From JBDSEG01 sp039920165 (GTDB lineage: Bacteria > Pseudomonadota > Gammaproteobacteria > Burkholderiales > Burkholderiaceae_C): a DNA stretch of 10,740 nt. The stretch covers positions 1-10,740 of the forward strand of contig JBDSEG010000188.1 of NCBI GenBank assembly GCA_039920165.1. Direction: 5' to 3'. Shown here one piece after another: positions 1 to 7,097 of the stretch. The translations under genes and the position numbers were made by a program. The notes beneath the pieces are model-generated. The model did no database searches and was not told the DNA's origin. It was given only the letters and a program-made list of their open reading frames with translations. Numbering within the stretch: the stretch's first letter is position 1; every line of letters begins with the position of its first letter.

Positions 1-779
1 AAGAGCAGTGGAAGGCCATGCTGACAGGCCAGATCGACATGACGTCCTTCCCGCTCGACTATGCGTCGGGCTTTCACCCGCAGTTTGGCGCCACCCTGAT
101 GCCCGGTCTGGTCAAAAGCCATGCGCACGCACGCCGCATCAACGACTCGGCGTTCATGAAGGACATCAAGGCCATCATCGAGAAGGGTGGCGTGCGCGTT
201 ATCGCCGACGCATGGCTCGCCGGTGCCTTCGGCGGCAAGGACAAATGCCTGCGCAAGGCTGAGGACGTCGCCGGCACGAAGTTCCGCTCGGCCGGCGCAA
301 CCTTCGCGCAGATGTGGGCTGGCGCCGGCGCGTCGATCGTCTCGATCCCGTCGAGCGAGACCTACAACGCGCTGCAGCAGGGCGTGGCCACCGCGACGGA
401 CACGTCTTCGGGCAGCTTCGTCTCGTATCGCCTGTACGAGCAACTCAAGTGCATCACGGCGCCCGGTGAAAACGGCTTGTGGTTCATGTACGAGCCGGTG
501 CTGATCTCCAAGCGCAGCTGGGACAAGATGAACGACGCGCAGAAGAAGACGCTGACCGATGCTGGCAGGAAGGCCGAGGCCTACTTCGAATCGGAATCGA
601 AGAAGCTCGACGACGAGATGGTCGAGGCGTTCAAGAAGAACAAGGTCGAAGTCATCACGCTGACCGACCCGGAATACGAGCAGTGGCGCGCCATCGCGCA
701 GAAGACCTCGTACAAGATCTTTGCCGAAAAAGTCCCGGGCGGCAAGGAGCTGATCGAGAAAGCGCTCAGTGTCAAGTAG
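1..779 (+). CDS. TRAP transporter substrate-binding protein, DctP family (5' end cut off by the window)
   Basis: This is the C-terminal 258 residues or so of a periplasmic solute receptor for a TRAP dicarboxylate transporter. The frame is open to the left edge (first full codon at 3), so the ATG at 18 is internal and the signal peptide lies outside the window. The segment at 279-287 encodes Lys-Phe-Arg. It falls where DctP proteins carry the conserved arginine that grips the ligand carboxylate, and is followed after the usual spacing by an ETYNALQQGVATA helix motif. A charged helical C-terminus rich in Lys and Glu is typical of the family. Two cysteines (codons 246-248 and 450-452) could form a disulfide in the periplasm. 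The stop overlaps the start of the dctQ-type gene by 11 bases. The substrate is inferred to be malonate from the downstream mdc genes; the sequence alone would also allow another C3-C4 dicarboxylate. Confidence 0.93.
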   Translation, partial: EQWKAMLTGQIDMTSFPLDYASGFHPQFGATLMPGLVKSHAHARRINDSAFMKDIKAIIEKGGVRVIADAWLAGAFGGKDKCLRKAEDVAGTKFRSAGATFAQMWAGAGASIVSIPSSETYNALQQGVATATDTSSGSFVSYRLYEQLKCITAPGENGLWFMYEPVLISKRSWDKMNDAQKKTLTDAGRKAEAYFESESKKLDDEMVEAFKKNKVEVITLTDPEYEQWRAIAQKTSYKIFAEKVPGGKELIEKALSVK

Positions 780-1320
780 TGCCGCCACCGTCGACGACGA
801 CGTTCCCGGCTGGGTCGCGGCGATCCGGTTCGCCTCGCGGGCGTTCGGGGTCTTCGCAGCCGGGCTGATCCTGCTGTCGATCGCGATCATCTGCCAGATG
901 GTCTTTATCCGCGCGGTGCTCGGGCAGTCGTCAATCTGGCAGACCGAGTTCGTGACCTTCGCGATCATCTCGGCCACCTTCCTCGGCGCGCCTTATATCC
1001 TGATCACGAAGGGCCATGTGGCGGTCGACATTGTTCCGCTGATGGTCGGGCAGCCGGCAAGGCGGGCGCTGCACTTTATCGGCATGGCGATCGCGCTGGC
1101 GTTCTGCCTGTTCTTCCTGTGGGGCGCGACGCCGTGGTGGTACGACACCTTCGTCAGCGGCCAGACAACGCCGTCGATCTGGCAGCCGCGGGTCTGGATC
1201 TCGTACCTTTCGGTGCCGGTCGGCCTGGCGCTGCTGTGCATGGAGATCATCGCCGAGATGTATCTCGTCGCGGTCCGACGCCAGCTGCCGTTCGGGCTGT
1301 CGCACGAGGACAAGCTGTGA
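769..1320 (+). CDS. TRAP transporter small permease subunit, DctQ family
   Basis: This is a 183-residue inner-membrane protein that pairs with the large permease and docks the binding protein. Four hydrophobic segments are visible at about residues 27-51, 60-80, 101-123 and 143-165, the standard DctQ layout. Family signatures are present: a TEFVTF segment at 59-64 and GHVAVDIV at 82-89. The chosen start is a GTG that overlaps the binding-protein gene by 11 bases. No strong ribosome-binding site precedes it (only GAGAAAG, about 6 bases upstream), so translation is probably coupled to the upstream gene. A later start would eat into the N-terminal amphipathic stretch before helix 1. It is followed by a 73-base gap that contains a perfect hairpin. 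Confidence 0.93.
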   Translation: MSSSAATVDDDVPGWVAAIRFASRAFGVFAAGLILLSIAIICQMVFIRAVLGQSSIWQTEFVTFAIISATFLGAPYILITKGHVAVDIVPLMVGQPARRALHFIGMAIALAFCLFFLWGATPWWYDTFVSGQTTPSIWQPRVWISYLSVPVGLALLCMEIIAEMYLVAVRRQLPFGLSHEDKL

Positions 1321-1334
1321 AGTCGCGTGACGTC

Positions 1335-1354
1335 GCACACCCGGGCGGGTGTGC
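1335..1354 (+). promoter_or_regulatory. perfect inverted repeat (hairpin) between the two permease genes
   Basis: GCACACCC at 1335-1342 and GGGTGTGC at 1347-1354 are perfect reverse complements around a 4-base GGGC loop. In RNA this would be a stable 8-bp GC-rich stem starting 14 bases after the dctQ-type stop. No run of U follows, so it does not look like an intrinsic terminator. An RNA stability or processing element that sets the small-to-large permease ratio is possible, or a protein-binding palindrome. Function is inference only. Confidence 0.55.
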
Positions 1355-1383
1355 CGCCGCGCCGGGTGCCGCAGAACCCCTTC

Positions 1384-1389
1384 GGGAGG
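1384..1389 (+). promoter_or_regulatory. ribosome-binding site of the dctM-type gene
   Basis: GGGAGG lies 4 bases before the ATG at 1394. It decides that start over the in-frame GTG at 1349, which lies inside the hairpin and would add 15 residues that are not hydrophobic or TRAP-like. Confidence 0.7.
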
Positions 1390-1393
1390 CCTC

Positions 1394-2701
1394 ATGAGTC
1401 CCTTGACCATCGGCATGCTGATCTTCGTTGTCACCGTTGCGGTGCTCGCCACCGGGCTGCCGATCGCGTTCGGTCTGGGCGCCGTCGCGCTGCTCTTCAT
1501 GGTCGCCTTCGACGGCTGGAACAGCGTGCACTTCCTGCCCGAGACGATCTTCTCCGGTCTGAACGACTTCACGCTCGTTTCGCTGCCGATGTTCGTCATC
1601 ATGGGCGCGGCGGTCGCGTCTTCGCGCGCCGGCAGCGACCTCTACGAAGCGCTTTCGCGCTGGCTGCACAAGGTGCCGGGGTCGCTGGTCATCAGCAACA
1701 TCGGCGCCTGCGCGCTGTTCTCGGCGCTGACCGGTTCATCTCCGGCGACCTGCGCTGCGATCGGCAAGATGGGCATCCCCGAGATGCGCAAGCGCGGTTA
1801 TGACGCCGACCTTGCGACCGGCGCTATCGCTGCGGGCGGCACGCTCGGCATCCTGATCCCGCCCAGCGTGACGATGATCCTTTACGGCATCGCGTCGGAG
1901 ACGTCGATCGGCCGTCTGTTCATCGCCGGCATCCTGCCCGGGCTGATGCTGGTCGTGCTGTTCATGGCGTGGGCGCTGTTCCTGAGCTGGAAGCGCGGCA
2001 CCAAGCTCGTCGACAGCGACCGCATCTATTCGATGAAGGAAAAGCTCGAACTGCTGCCGAAACTGATCCCGTTCATCGCGGTGATCATCGGCGTGGTCTA
2101 TGCGTTGTACGGCGGCATCGCGACGCCATCTGAGGCGGCCGGTGTCGGCGCAATGCTGACGCTGCTGATGGTGGTCGGCATTTACCGGGTCTGGAAGCCG
2201 GCCGAGCTGTGGAGCATCCTGCGCGACGGGCTGCGCGAATCGGGGATGCTGCTGTTGATCATCGGCACGTCGATCCTGTTCGGCTACATGATGTCGTCGC
2301 TGCAGGTCACGCAGGCGGTCGCGCAGTCGATCGGCGACATGCAGGCCAACCGGTGGGTCATCCTGGCGGCCATCAACCTGCTGTTGCTCGTCGCGGGGTG
2401 TTTCCTGCCGCCTGCCGCGATCATCCTGATGACGACGCCGATCCTGATGCCGATCATCACGTCGGCCGGGTTCGATCCCATCTGGTTCGGCGTGATCCTG
2501 ACGATCAACATGGAACTCGGGCTGATCACGCCGCCGGTCGGTTTGAACCTGTTCGTCATCAACGGCATCACGCCGGACGTGCGGCTGCCGACGATCCTGA
2601 AGGGCGCGTTCCCGTTCATGCTGTGCATGGTGGCGGCGATCATCATCCTGTGCTTCTTCCCCGGCATCGCGACATGGTTGCCGCAGCAGGTGATGGGTTG
2701 A
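1394..2701 (+). CDS. TRAP transporter large permease subunit, DctM family
   Basis: This is a 435-residue polytopic membrane protein, the ion-coupled transport channel of the TRAP system. Its length fits the family (about 425-440). It is almost entirely hydrophobic, with about twelve membrane segments. Signature motifs are visible: SLPMFVIMG near residue 64, then FSALTGSSPATCAAIGKMG near 109, GGTLGILIPPSVTMILYG near 149, and near the C-terminus GLITPPVGLNLFVING. The paired GILIPPS and GLITPPVG stretches are the two pseudo-symmetric re-entrant loops of the family. The start is set by the GGGAGG ribosome-binding site. It is separated from mdcA by 118 bases, the largest gap in the operon, so mdcA could be expressed at a different level or have extra promoter input there. 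Transport of malonate is inferred from context. Confidence 0.95.
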   Translation: MSPLTIGMLIFVVTVAVLATGLPIAFGLGAVALLFMVAFDGWNSVHFLPETIFSGLNDFTLVSLPMFVIMGAAVASSRAGSDLYEALSRWLHKVPGSLVISNIGACALFSALTGSSPATCAAIGKMGIPEMRKRGYDADLATGAIAAGGTLGILIPPSVTMILYGIASETSIGRLFIAGILPGLMLVVLFMAWALFLSWKRGTKLVDSDRIYSMKEKLELLPKLIPFIAVIIGVVYALYGGIATPSEAAGVGAMLTLLMVVGIYRVWKPAELWSILRDGLRESGMLLLIIGTSILFGYMMSSLQVTQAVAQSIGDMQANRWVILAAINLLLLVAGCFLPPAAIILMTTPILMPIITSAGFDPIWFGVILTINMELGLITPPVGLNLFVINGITPDVRLPTILKGAFPFMLCMVAAIIILCFFPGIATWLPQQVMG

Positions 2702-2819
2702 ACGAGCCCCCCGCGAAGCGCCTTCGGAGCCTCCCCGTGCCGGGGGAGGGAGGCCAGCGGCTCGGCGGAGCGGATTCCGCGGCGTCGGCTTGGTTGGATG
2801 TGTGTTGGCGGACTTCGAA
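2702..2819 (+). repeat. GC-rich spacer with hairpins between transporter and mdc genes
   Basis: The spacer holds CCTCCCC (2730-2736) pairing with GGGGAGG (2743-2749) around a 6-base loop. Just upstream is a smaller stem, CGAAG (2714-2718) with CTTCG (2722-2726). The compact tandem hairpins look like the dispersed extragenic palindromes found between genes in many high-GC Proteobacteria. No T-tract follows, so an intrinsic terminator is not supported. It could partly shield upstream mRNA or act as an attenuator between the transport and enzyme blocks. Repeat-family membership cannot be verified from one copy. Confidence 0.5.
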
Positions 2820-4472
2820 ATGAAGAACTGGCACCTGGACGCAGACAGCCGGCGGCAGCGACTTGAGCGGGCAGCGCCGCTGGCCATCGGCAAGCACGTC
2901 GCCGCGGAGCAGATCGGTGCGTTACTCACCGCGGTGATCGAATCTGGCGACCGAGTCTGCCTGGAAGGCAACAACCAGAAGCAGGCGGACTTCCTCGCTG
3001 GTGCGCTGTGTTCGCTCGACCCGGCGGTGGTGCACAACCTGCACATGGTGCAGTCTGTGCTGGCGCTGCCCGAACACCTCGACGTCTTCGACAACGGCAT
3101 CGCGAGCCGGCTCGACTTCTCGTTCTCGGGTCCGCAGAGCGGCCGGCTCGCGCAGATGGTGTCGGCCGGGCAGTTGCAGATCGGCGCGATCCACACCTAC
3201 CTGGAACTGTTCGCGCGCTATTTCGTCGACCTCACGCCGAAGGTCGCGCTGATTTGCGCGCAGTCGGCCGACCGCGAAGGCAACCTCTACACCGGCGCGA
3301 ACACCGAGGACACGCCGGCGATCGTCGAAGCGACCGCGTTCAGGAGCGGCATCGTCATCGCGCAGGTCAACGAGATCGTCGACACCGTGCCGCGGGTCGA
3401 CGTGCCGGCCGGTTGGGTCGACTTCGTGGTTCGCAGTCCCCAACCGCACTTCATCGAACCGCTGTTCACGCGCGACCCGGCGCAAATCAGCGAGATCCAG
3501 GTGTTGATGGCGATGATCGCTATCAAGGGCATCTACGCCGAATATGGGGTGCAGCGGCTCAACCACGGCATCGGCTTCGACACCGCGGCGATCGAGCTGC
3601 TGCTGCCGACCTACGGCGAGTCGCTCGGGCTCAAAGGCAAGATCGCCAGCCACTGGGCGCTGAACCCGCACCCGGCACTGATTCCGGCGATCGAGGCCGG
3701 CTGGGTCGAGTCGGTGTACTCGTTCGGGTCGGAGCTTGGGATGGAGGACTACATTCGCGCGCGGTCCGACGTCTTCTTCACCGGGCCCGACGGCTCGATG
3801 CGCAGCAACCGCGCGTTCTGCCAGGCCGCCGGGCACTACGCGTGCGACCTCTTCATCGGCAGCACGCTGCAGATCGACCTCGCCGGCAACAGCAGCACCG
3901 CGACGCTCGGCCGCATCGCTGGCTTCGGCGGCGCGCCGAACATGGGTGCCGACGCGCGCGGCCGCCGGCACGGAAGCGCCGCGTGGCTCAAGGCCGGCGA
4001 GCAGTCGCGCCGTGGCCTCGCCGGTGCGCGTGGCACGCCGCGCGGACAGAAGCTCGTCGTGCAGATGGTCGAGACCTTTCGCGAACACATGCAGCCGGCT
4101 TTCGTCGAGACGCTCGACGCGTGGACGCTCGCCGAGCAGGCCAAGATGCCCCTGCCGCCGATCATGATCTACGGCGACGATGTCAGCCACGTCCTGACCG
4201 AGGAAGGCATCGCCAACCTGCTGCTGTGCCGCACCGACGAAGAACGCGAGCAGGCGGTTCGCGGCGTCGCAGGCTACACCGCGGTCGGTCTCGGCCGCGA
4301 CCGGCGCATGGTCGAGAACCTGCGCGACCGCGGCGTGATCCAACGCCCCGCGGACCTCGGCATCGACCCGCGCCAGGCCACCCGCAACTTGCTGGCCGCG
4401 CGCTCGATGCGCGATCTGGTCGATGCCTCGGGCGGCCTTTACGCGCCGCCCGGGCGCTTCAGAAACTGGTGA
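2820..4472 (+). CDS. mdcA: malonate decarboxylase alpha subunit (acetyl-S-ACP:malonate ACP transferase)
   Basis: MdcA swaps the acetyl group on the acyl carrier protein for malonate. This releases acetate and forms malonyl-S-MdcC, the first half of each turn of biotin-independent malonate decarboxylase. The product has 550 residues, the usual length of about 550. Recognisable stretches are LEGNNQKQADFLA at 48-60, GFGGAPNMGADARGRRHGS at 368-386 (a very characteristic MdcA segment) and the C-terminus GLYAPPGRFRNW ending at the last residue. The fold belongs to the CoA-transferase superfamily. I chose ATG 2820 because the following residues (MKNW, then an SRRQRL-type basic helix) match the normal MdcA N-terminus. 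An in-frame TTG at 2790 would add 10 atypical residues. A weak GGCGGA lies 6 bases upstream. mdcC starts 7 bases after the stop. Confidence 0.96.
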   Translation: MKNWHLDADSRRQRLERAAPLAIGKHVAAEQIGALLTAVIESGDRVCLEGNNQKQADFLAGALCSLDPAVVHNLHMVQSVLALPEHLDVFDNGIASRLDFSFSGPQSGRLAQMVSAGQLQIGAIHTYLELFARYFVDLTPKVALICAQSADREGNLYTGANTEDTPAIVEATAFRSGIVIAQVNEIVDTVPRVDVPAGWVDFVVRSPQPHFIEPLFTRDPAQISEIQVLMAMIAIKGIYAEYGVQRLNHGIGFDTAAIELLLPTYGESLGLKGKIASHWALNPHPALIPAIEAGWVESVYSFGSELGMEDYIRARSDVFFTGPDGSMRSNRAFCQAAGHYACDLFIGSTLQIDLAGNSSTATLGRIAGFGGAPNMGADARGRRHGSAAWLKAGEQSRRGLAGARGTPRGQKLVVQMVETFREHMQPAFVETLDAWTLAEQAKMPLPPIMIYGDDVSHVLTEEGIANLLLCRTDEEREQAVRGVAGYTAVGLGRDRRMVENLRDRGVIQRPADLGIDPRQATRNLLAARSMRDLVDASGGLYAPPGRFRNW

Positions 4473-4475
4473 GGA
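4471..4475 (+). promoter_or_regulatory. ribosome-binding site of mdcC, overlapping the mdcA stop
   Basis: GAGGA begins within the mdcA TGA (4470-4472) and lies 4 bases before the mdcC ATG at 4480. This sets the mdcC start and suggests translational coupling of the two subunits. Confidence 0.6.
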
Positions 4476-4479
4476 CATC

Positions 4480-4797
4480 ATGACCATCGCCCCGGGCCTG
4501 GAAACCCTGACTTTCGAATTCGCCGGCGCCAAGCCGGCCGGAGACTTTGCGACCGTGCTCGTTGGCGTGGTCGGGTCGGGCAACCTCGAGGTGATGCTCG
4601 AACCCGCCAGCGACTCGGTTTGCCGCTTCACCGTGCAGACCTCCGCACGGGGGTTCGGCAGTATCTGGGAGGCGGTGTTCCGTGATTTCCACGAGCGCCA
4701 CTCGCTGGCCGGCGTGGTGGTATCGATCCACGACATGGGCGCCACCCCGGCCGTGGTAAGCCTGCGCCTGGCACAGGCGGCGGCGGAGATCGCATGA
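4480..4797 (+). CDS. mdcC: malonate decarboxylase acyl carrier protein (delta subunit)
   Basis: MdcC is the 105-residue carrier on which acetyl and malonyl groups ride as thioesters. It does not use phosphopantetheine from CoA; it carries a 2'-(5''-phosphoribosyl)-3'-dephospho-CoA group linked through a serine. The GSGNLEV motif at residues 32-38 marks the site, so Ser33 is the predicted attachment residue by comparison with characterised MdcC proteins. Length and position directly after mdcA are as expected. The gene follows a clear GAGGA ribosome-binding site and its stop overlaps the mdcD start (ATGA). MdcB and MdcG, encoded downstream, make and attach the group. The motif has Asn35 where Asp is common, a conservative change. 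Confidence 0.95.
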   Translation: MTIAPGLETLTFEFAGAKPAGDFATVLVGVVGSGNLEVMLEPASDSVCRFTVQTSARGFGSIWEAVFRDFHERHSLAGVVVSIHDMGATPAVVSLRLAQAAAEIA

Positions 4798-5699
4798 ACC
4801 TCTGCGCTCGTATCAGTTTCGCGGAATGCTCGGCGCGTGAGCGCATTGCCTTGCTCTTCGACGAAGGCAGCTTCACCGAATGGCTGCCGCCGGCCGCCCG
4901 CGTGATGAGCCCGCACCTGGCGCAGCTCGGGGTGCCGGCGGCCTTTGACGACGGTGTGGCGATCGGCACGGCGCGGCTCGATGGATGCGGCGTCTTCGTC
5001 GCTGCACAGGAAGGCGAGTTCATGGGTGGTGGCGTCGGCGAGGTGCACGGGGCGAAACTGGTGGGCCTGTTCAGGCGTGCACTGCGCGACCGCCCCGCGG
5101 CCGTGGTGCTGCTGGCCGAATCCGGCGGCGTGCGGCTGCACGAAGCCAACGCCGGGCTGATCGCCGTCAGTGAAGTGATGCGCGCACTGCTCGATGTGCG
5201 CAACGCCGGCATGCCGGTGGTGGTGTTGATCGGCGGCGCCAACGGCTGTTTCGGCGGCATGGGGCTGGTGGCGCGCTGCGCCGATCATGTCGTGATGAGC
5301 GACATCGGGCGCTTGGCGATGTCGGGGCCCGAAGTCATCGAGGCCTCGCACGGCGTCGAGGAATTCGACTCGCGTGACCGCGCGCTGGTCTGGCGCACCA
5401 CCGGCGGCAAGCACCGCTACTTGCTCGGCGACTGCGACCAGCTCATCGACGACGACGTGGCGGCCTTTCGCGCTGCTGCGATCCGCGCTCTGTCGGCCGG
5501 CAGGCCGCTCGACGCCGAGGCGCTCCACGCGGAGCACGCGCTGCTGACACAACGCATGTGCGACGCCGCCCAAGCCGCTGAACCCGGTGATGCGGTGGCA
5601 CTCTGGCAGCGAATCGGCATCGCGAATGCCGACGCCGTGCCCGACATGGACGCCGCGCAGGTGCGAGCGCTGCGCCCGCACGACGAGGTGACAACGTGA
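4794..5699 (+). CDS. mdcD: malonate decarboxylase beta subunit
   Basis: MdcD forms, with MdcE, the carboxyltransferase-like decarboxylase that converts malonyl-S-MdcC to acetyl-S-MdcC and CO2. The 301 residues show the crotonase-fold core of carboxyltransferase beta subunits. EFMGGGVGEVHGAK spans about 75-88 and LLAESGGVRLHEANAG 106-121. IGGANGCFGGMGL (146-158) is the oxyanion-hole-type glycine-rich loop, and MSGPEVIEASHG spans 176-187. No biotin-carrier partner is encoded nearby, in line with the biotin-free (soluble) form of the enzyme. The ATGA overlap with mdcC, with GGAG 5 bases upstream of the ATG, supports the start. The 3' end overlaps mdcE as GTGA. Confidence 0.96.
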   Translation: MNLCARISFAECSARERIALLFDEGSFTEWLPPAARVMSPHLAQLGVPAAFDDGVAIGTARLDGCGVFVAAQEGEFMGGGVGEVHGAKLVGLFRRALRDRPAAVVLLAESGGVRLHEANAGLIAVSEVMRALLDVRNAGMPVVVLIGGANGCFGGMGLVARCADHVVMSDIGRLAMSGPEVIEASHGVEEFDSRDRALVWRTTGGKHRYLLGDCDQLIDDDVAAFRAAAIRALSAGRPLDAEALHAEHALLTQRMCDAAQAAEPGDAVALWQRIGIANADAVPDMDAAQVRALRPHDEVTT

Positions 5700-6394
5700 T
5701 CTGGACCGACCTGGTCGAGCGCCTGTTCGGCGATGCGCACGACATCCGTGCCGATGGCGATTTTCTCAGCGGCACGGCGCGAATTGACGGCGGCTGTATC
5801 GCCGTCGTCGGGAGCACAAACCACGCACCGATCGGTTTCGCGCTGGCGCTGCGCCAGGCGCGCGTGGTGCTGGACACCGTCGCGCAGCACCCAGGGCGCC
5901 CGATCCTGCTGCTGATCGATACCCAGGGCCAGCAATTGCGCCGTCACGACGAGTTGCTGGGCATCAACCGCGCGATGGCGCACCTCGGCTGCTGCATCGA
6001 CCTGGCGCGCCGGCGTGACCACCGGGTGATCGGCCTCGTCTATGACCAGGCCCTGTCAGGTGGATTCATCACCTCGGGCCTGATCGCCGACGCCTGCTAC
6101 GCGCTGCCCGAGGCCGAGATCCGAGTGATGCGTATCCCTGCCATGGCGCGTGTAACCAAGCTGTCGGAGGACTTCCTCACCCGGCTGTCGATCACCAACC
6201 CGGTATTCGCGCCCGGGGTCCAGAACTATGTGCGCATGGGCGGTGTGCGTTCGCTGTGGGAGGGCGACCTGGCCGCCTGCTTGCGCCATGCGCTGGCCCA
6301 CACACCGCGCGACGACCGCCGCGCCGAAGACGGGCGCGCGCGAGGTGGCCGCACCTTGGCTGCCGCCGTGGTCGAGCAGGTGCTTGCGGCCTGA
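5696..6394 (+). CDS. mdcE: malonate decarboxylase gamma subunit
   Basis: MdcE is the second half of the decarboxylase, also of carboxyltransferase/crotonase fold, and pairs with MdcD. The 232 residues contain LLIDTQGQQLRRHDELLGIN at 72-91, the SGGFITSGL loop at 121-129, RIPAMARVTKLSEDF at 146-160 and NPVFAPGVQNYVRMGG at 168-183, all typical of MdcE. The last 30 residues or so are Arg/Ala-rich and poorly conserved. The GTG start overlaps the mdcD stop (GTGA) and has GAGGTG 5 bases upstream. A 16-base gap to mdcG breaks the run of overlapping genes here, separating catalytic from maturation genes. Confidence 0.95.
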   Translation: MIWTDLVERLFGDAHDIRADGDFLSGTARIDGGCIAVVGSTNHAPIGFALALRQARVVLDTVAQHPGRPILLLIDTQGQQLRRHDELLGINRAMAHLGCCIDLARRRDHRVIGLVYDQALSGGFITSGLIADACYALPEAEIRVMRIPAMARVTKLSEDFLTRLSITNPVFAPGVQNYVRMGGVRSLWEGDLAACLRHALAHTPRDDRRAEDGRARGGRTLAAAVVEQVLAA

Positions 6395-6410
6395 GCCGGT
6401 CGGTATCGCG

Positions 6411-7097
6411 ATGACACCGCTGCAGCGCCACCAGCTCGTCTGGCTCGACGCTCTAGCGTGGCAGCGGGTGCTGGCGGCGTCCACCGAAGCGGCTGCGTGG
6501 GACACACAGGCGCTGGAGTGTTTGCAACATTGGGCGGAGCAGAATCTGCCGCTGGTGGTCACTCGCCAGCCGCACGGATGGTCGGGGCACCTCGCCGACG
6601 AAACGTTGGTACTTGGCGTTGCCGCACCGTTGTGCTGGGGCCGCCGCAGGCTGTTCGTCGAAGCGCGGGTTGCGGACGTGCGGCAAAGCGGACAATTCCC
6701 GTACGCCCGCGACATCTCGGCGCTGCTGCCTATCCAGACGCTCACCGACTGGACCGCTTTGTGCATCGCCCTTGACTCGCTGGGGACCGTGACCCGTGTC
6801 TATGGCAGCCACGGCTGGCAGCAACTGACCGGCCTGGCCTGCCTGCGCGACGGCTCCGACATCGACCTGCTCGTGGCCGTCGATTCGCCGCGCCAAGCCG
6901 ACGCGGCTGTCGCGCTGCTGAAGCGCGTGTCATTCAGCGCGCCGCGGCTCGACGGCGAGCTGGTTTTCGCCCACCACCGCGCTGTCGCTTGGCGCGAGTG
7001 GGCGGAGTGGCGAGCGGGCGGCACGACGCAGCTGCTCGTCAAGAATCTTCGCGGCGCGTCTTTAGAGAAGGGGGACGCCTGGGCGGTGGCCGCATGA
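6411..7097 (+). CDS. mdcG: malonate decarboxylase holo-ACP synthase (phosphoribosyl-dephospho-CoA transferase)
   Basis: MdcG transfers the phosphoribosyl-dephospho-CoA group from its triphosphate precursor to the serine of MdcC, using a nucleotidyltransferase-type active site. The product has 228 residues. The catalytic signature is visible as GSHGWQ at 132-137 followed by SDIDLL at 149-154; Asp150 and Asp152 are the predicted metal ligands of the DxD pair. The N-terminus RHQLVWLD is the usual MdcG opening, which favours ATG 6411 over in-frame codons upstream that read into the mdcE region. No good ribosome-binding site is seen before it. The gene lies 16 bases after mdcE, and its stop overlaps the mdcB start as ATGA. 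Confidence 0.93.
   Translation: MTPLQRHQLVWLDALAWQRVLAASTEAAAWDTQALECLQHWAEQNLPLVVTRQPHGWSGHLADETLVLGVAAPLCWGRRRLFVEARVADVRQSGQFPYARDISALLPIQTLTDWTALCIALDSLGTVTRVYGSHGWQQLTGLACLRDGSDIDLLVAVDSPRQADAAVALLKRVSFSAPRLDGELVFAHHRAVAWREWAEWRAGGTTQLLVKNLRGASLEKGDAWAVAA

Noticed and set aside
2730..2749. An intrinsic terminator after the dctM-type gene
   Set aside because: The stem is strong but is followed by GC-rich sequence with no T-run, so it is listed as a repeat-like hairpin.
1736..3196. A 486-residue minus-strand open frame opposite the dctM-type gene and the mdcA start
   Set aside because: The translation is a repetitive Arg/Asp/His-rich shadow of a membrane-protein gene with no recognisable motif.
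3008..4483. A 491-residue plus-strand open frame inside mdcA in another frame
   Set aside because: It is a compositional shadow, rich in Arg and Ala, of the well-supported mdcA reading frame.
2922..5681. A 919-residue open frame on the minus strand opposite mdcA, mdcC and mdcD
   Set aside because: It mirrors high-GC codon bias of the real genes. Its translation is low-complexity, rich in Arg, His, Ala and Val, with no domain, and the plus-strand genes here are certain.
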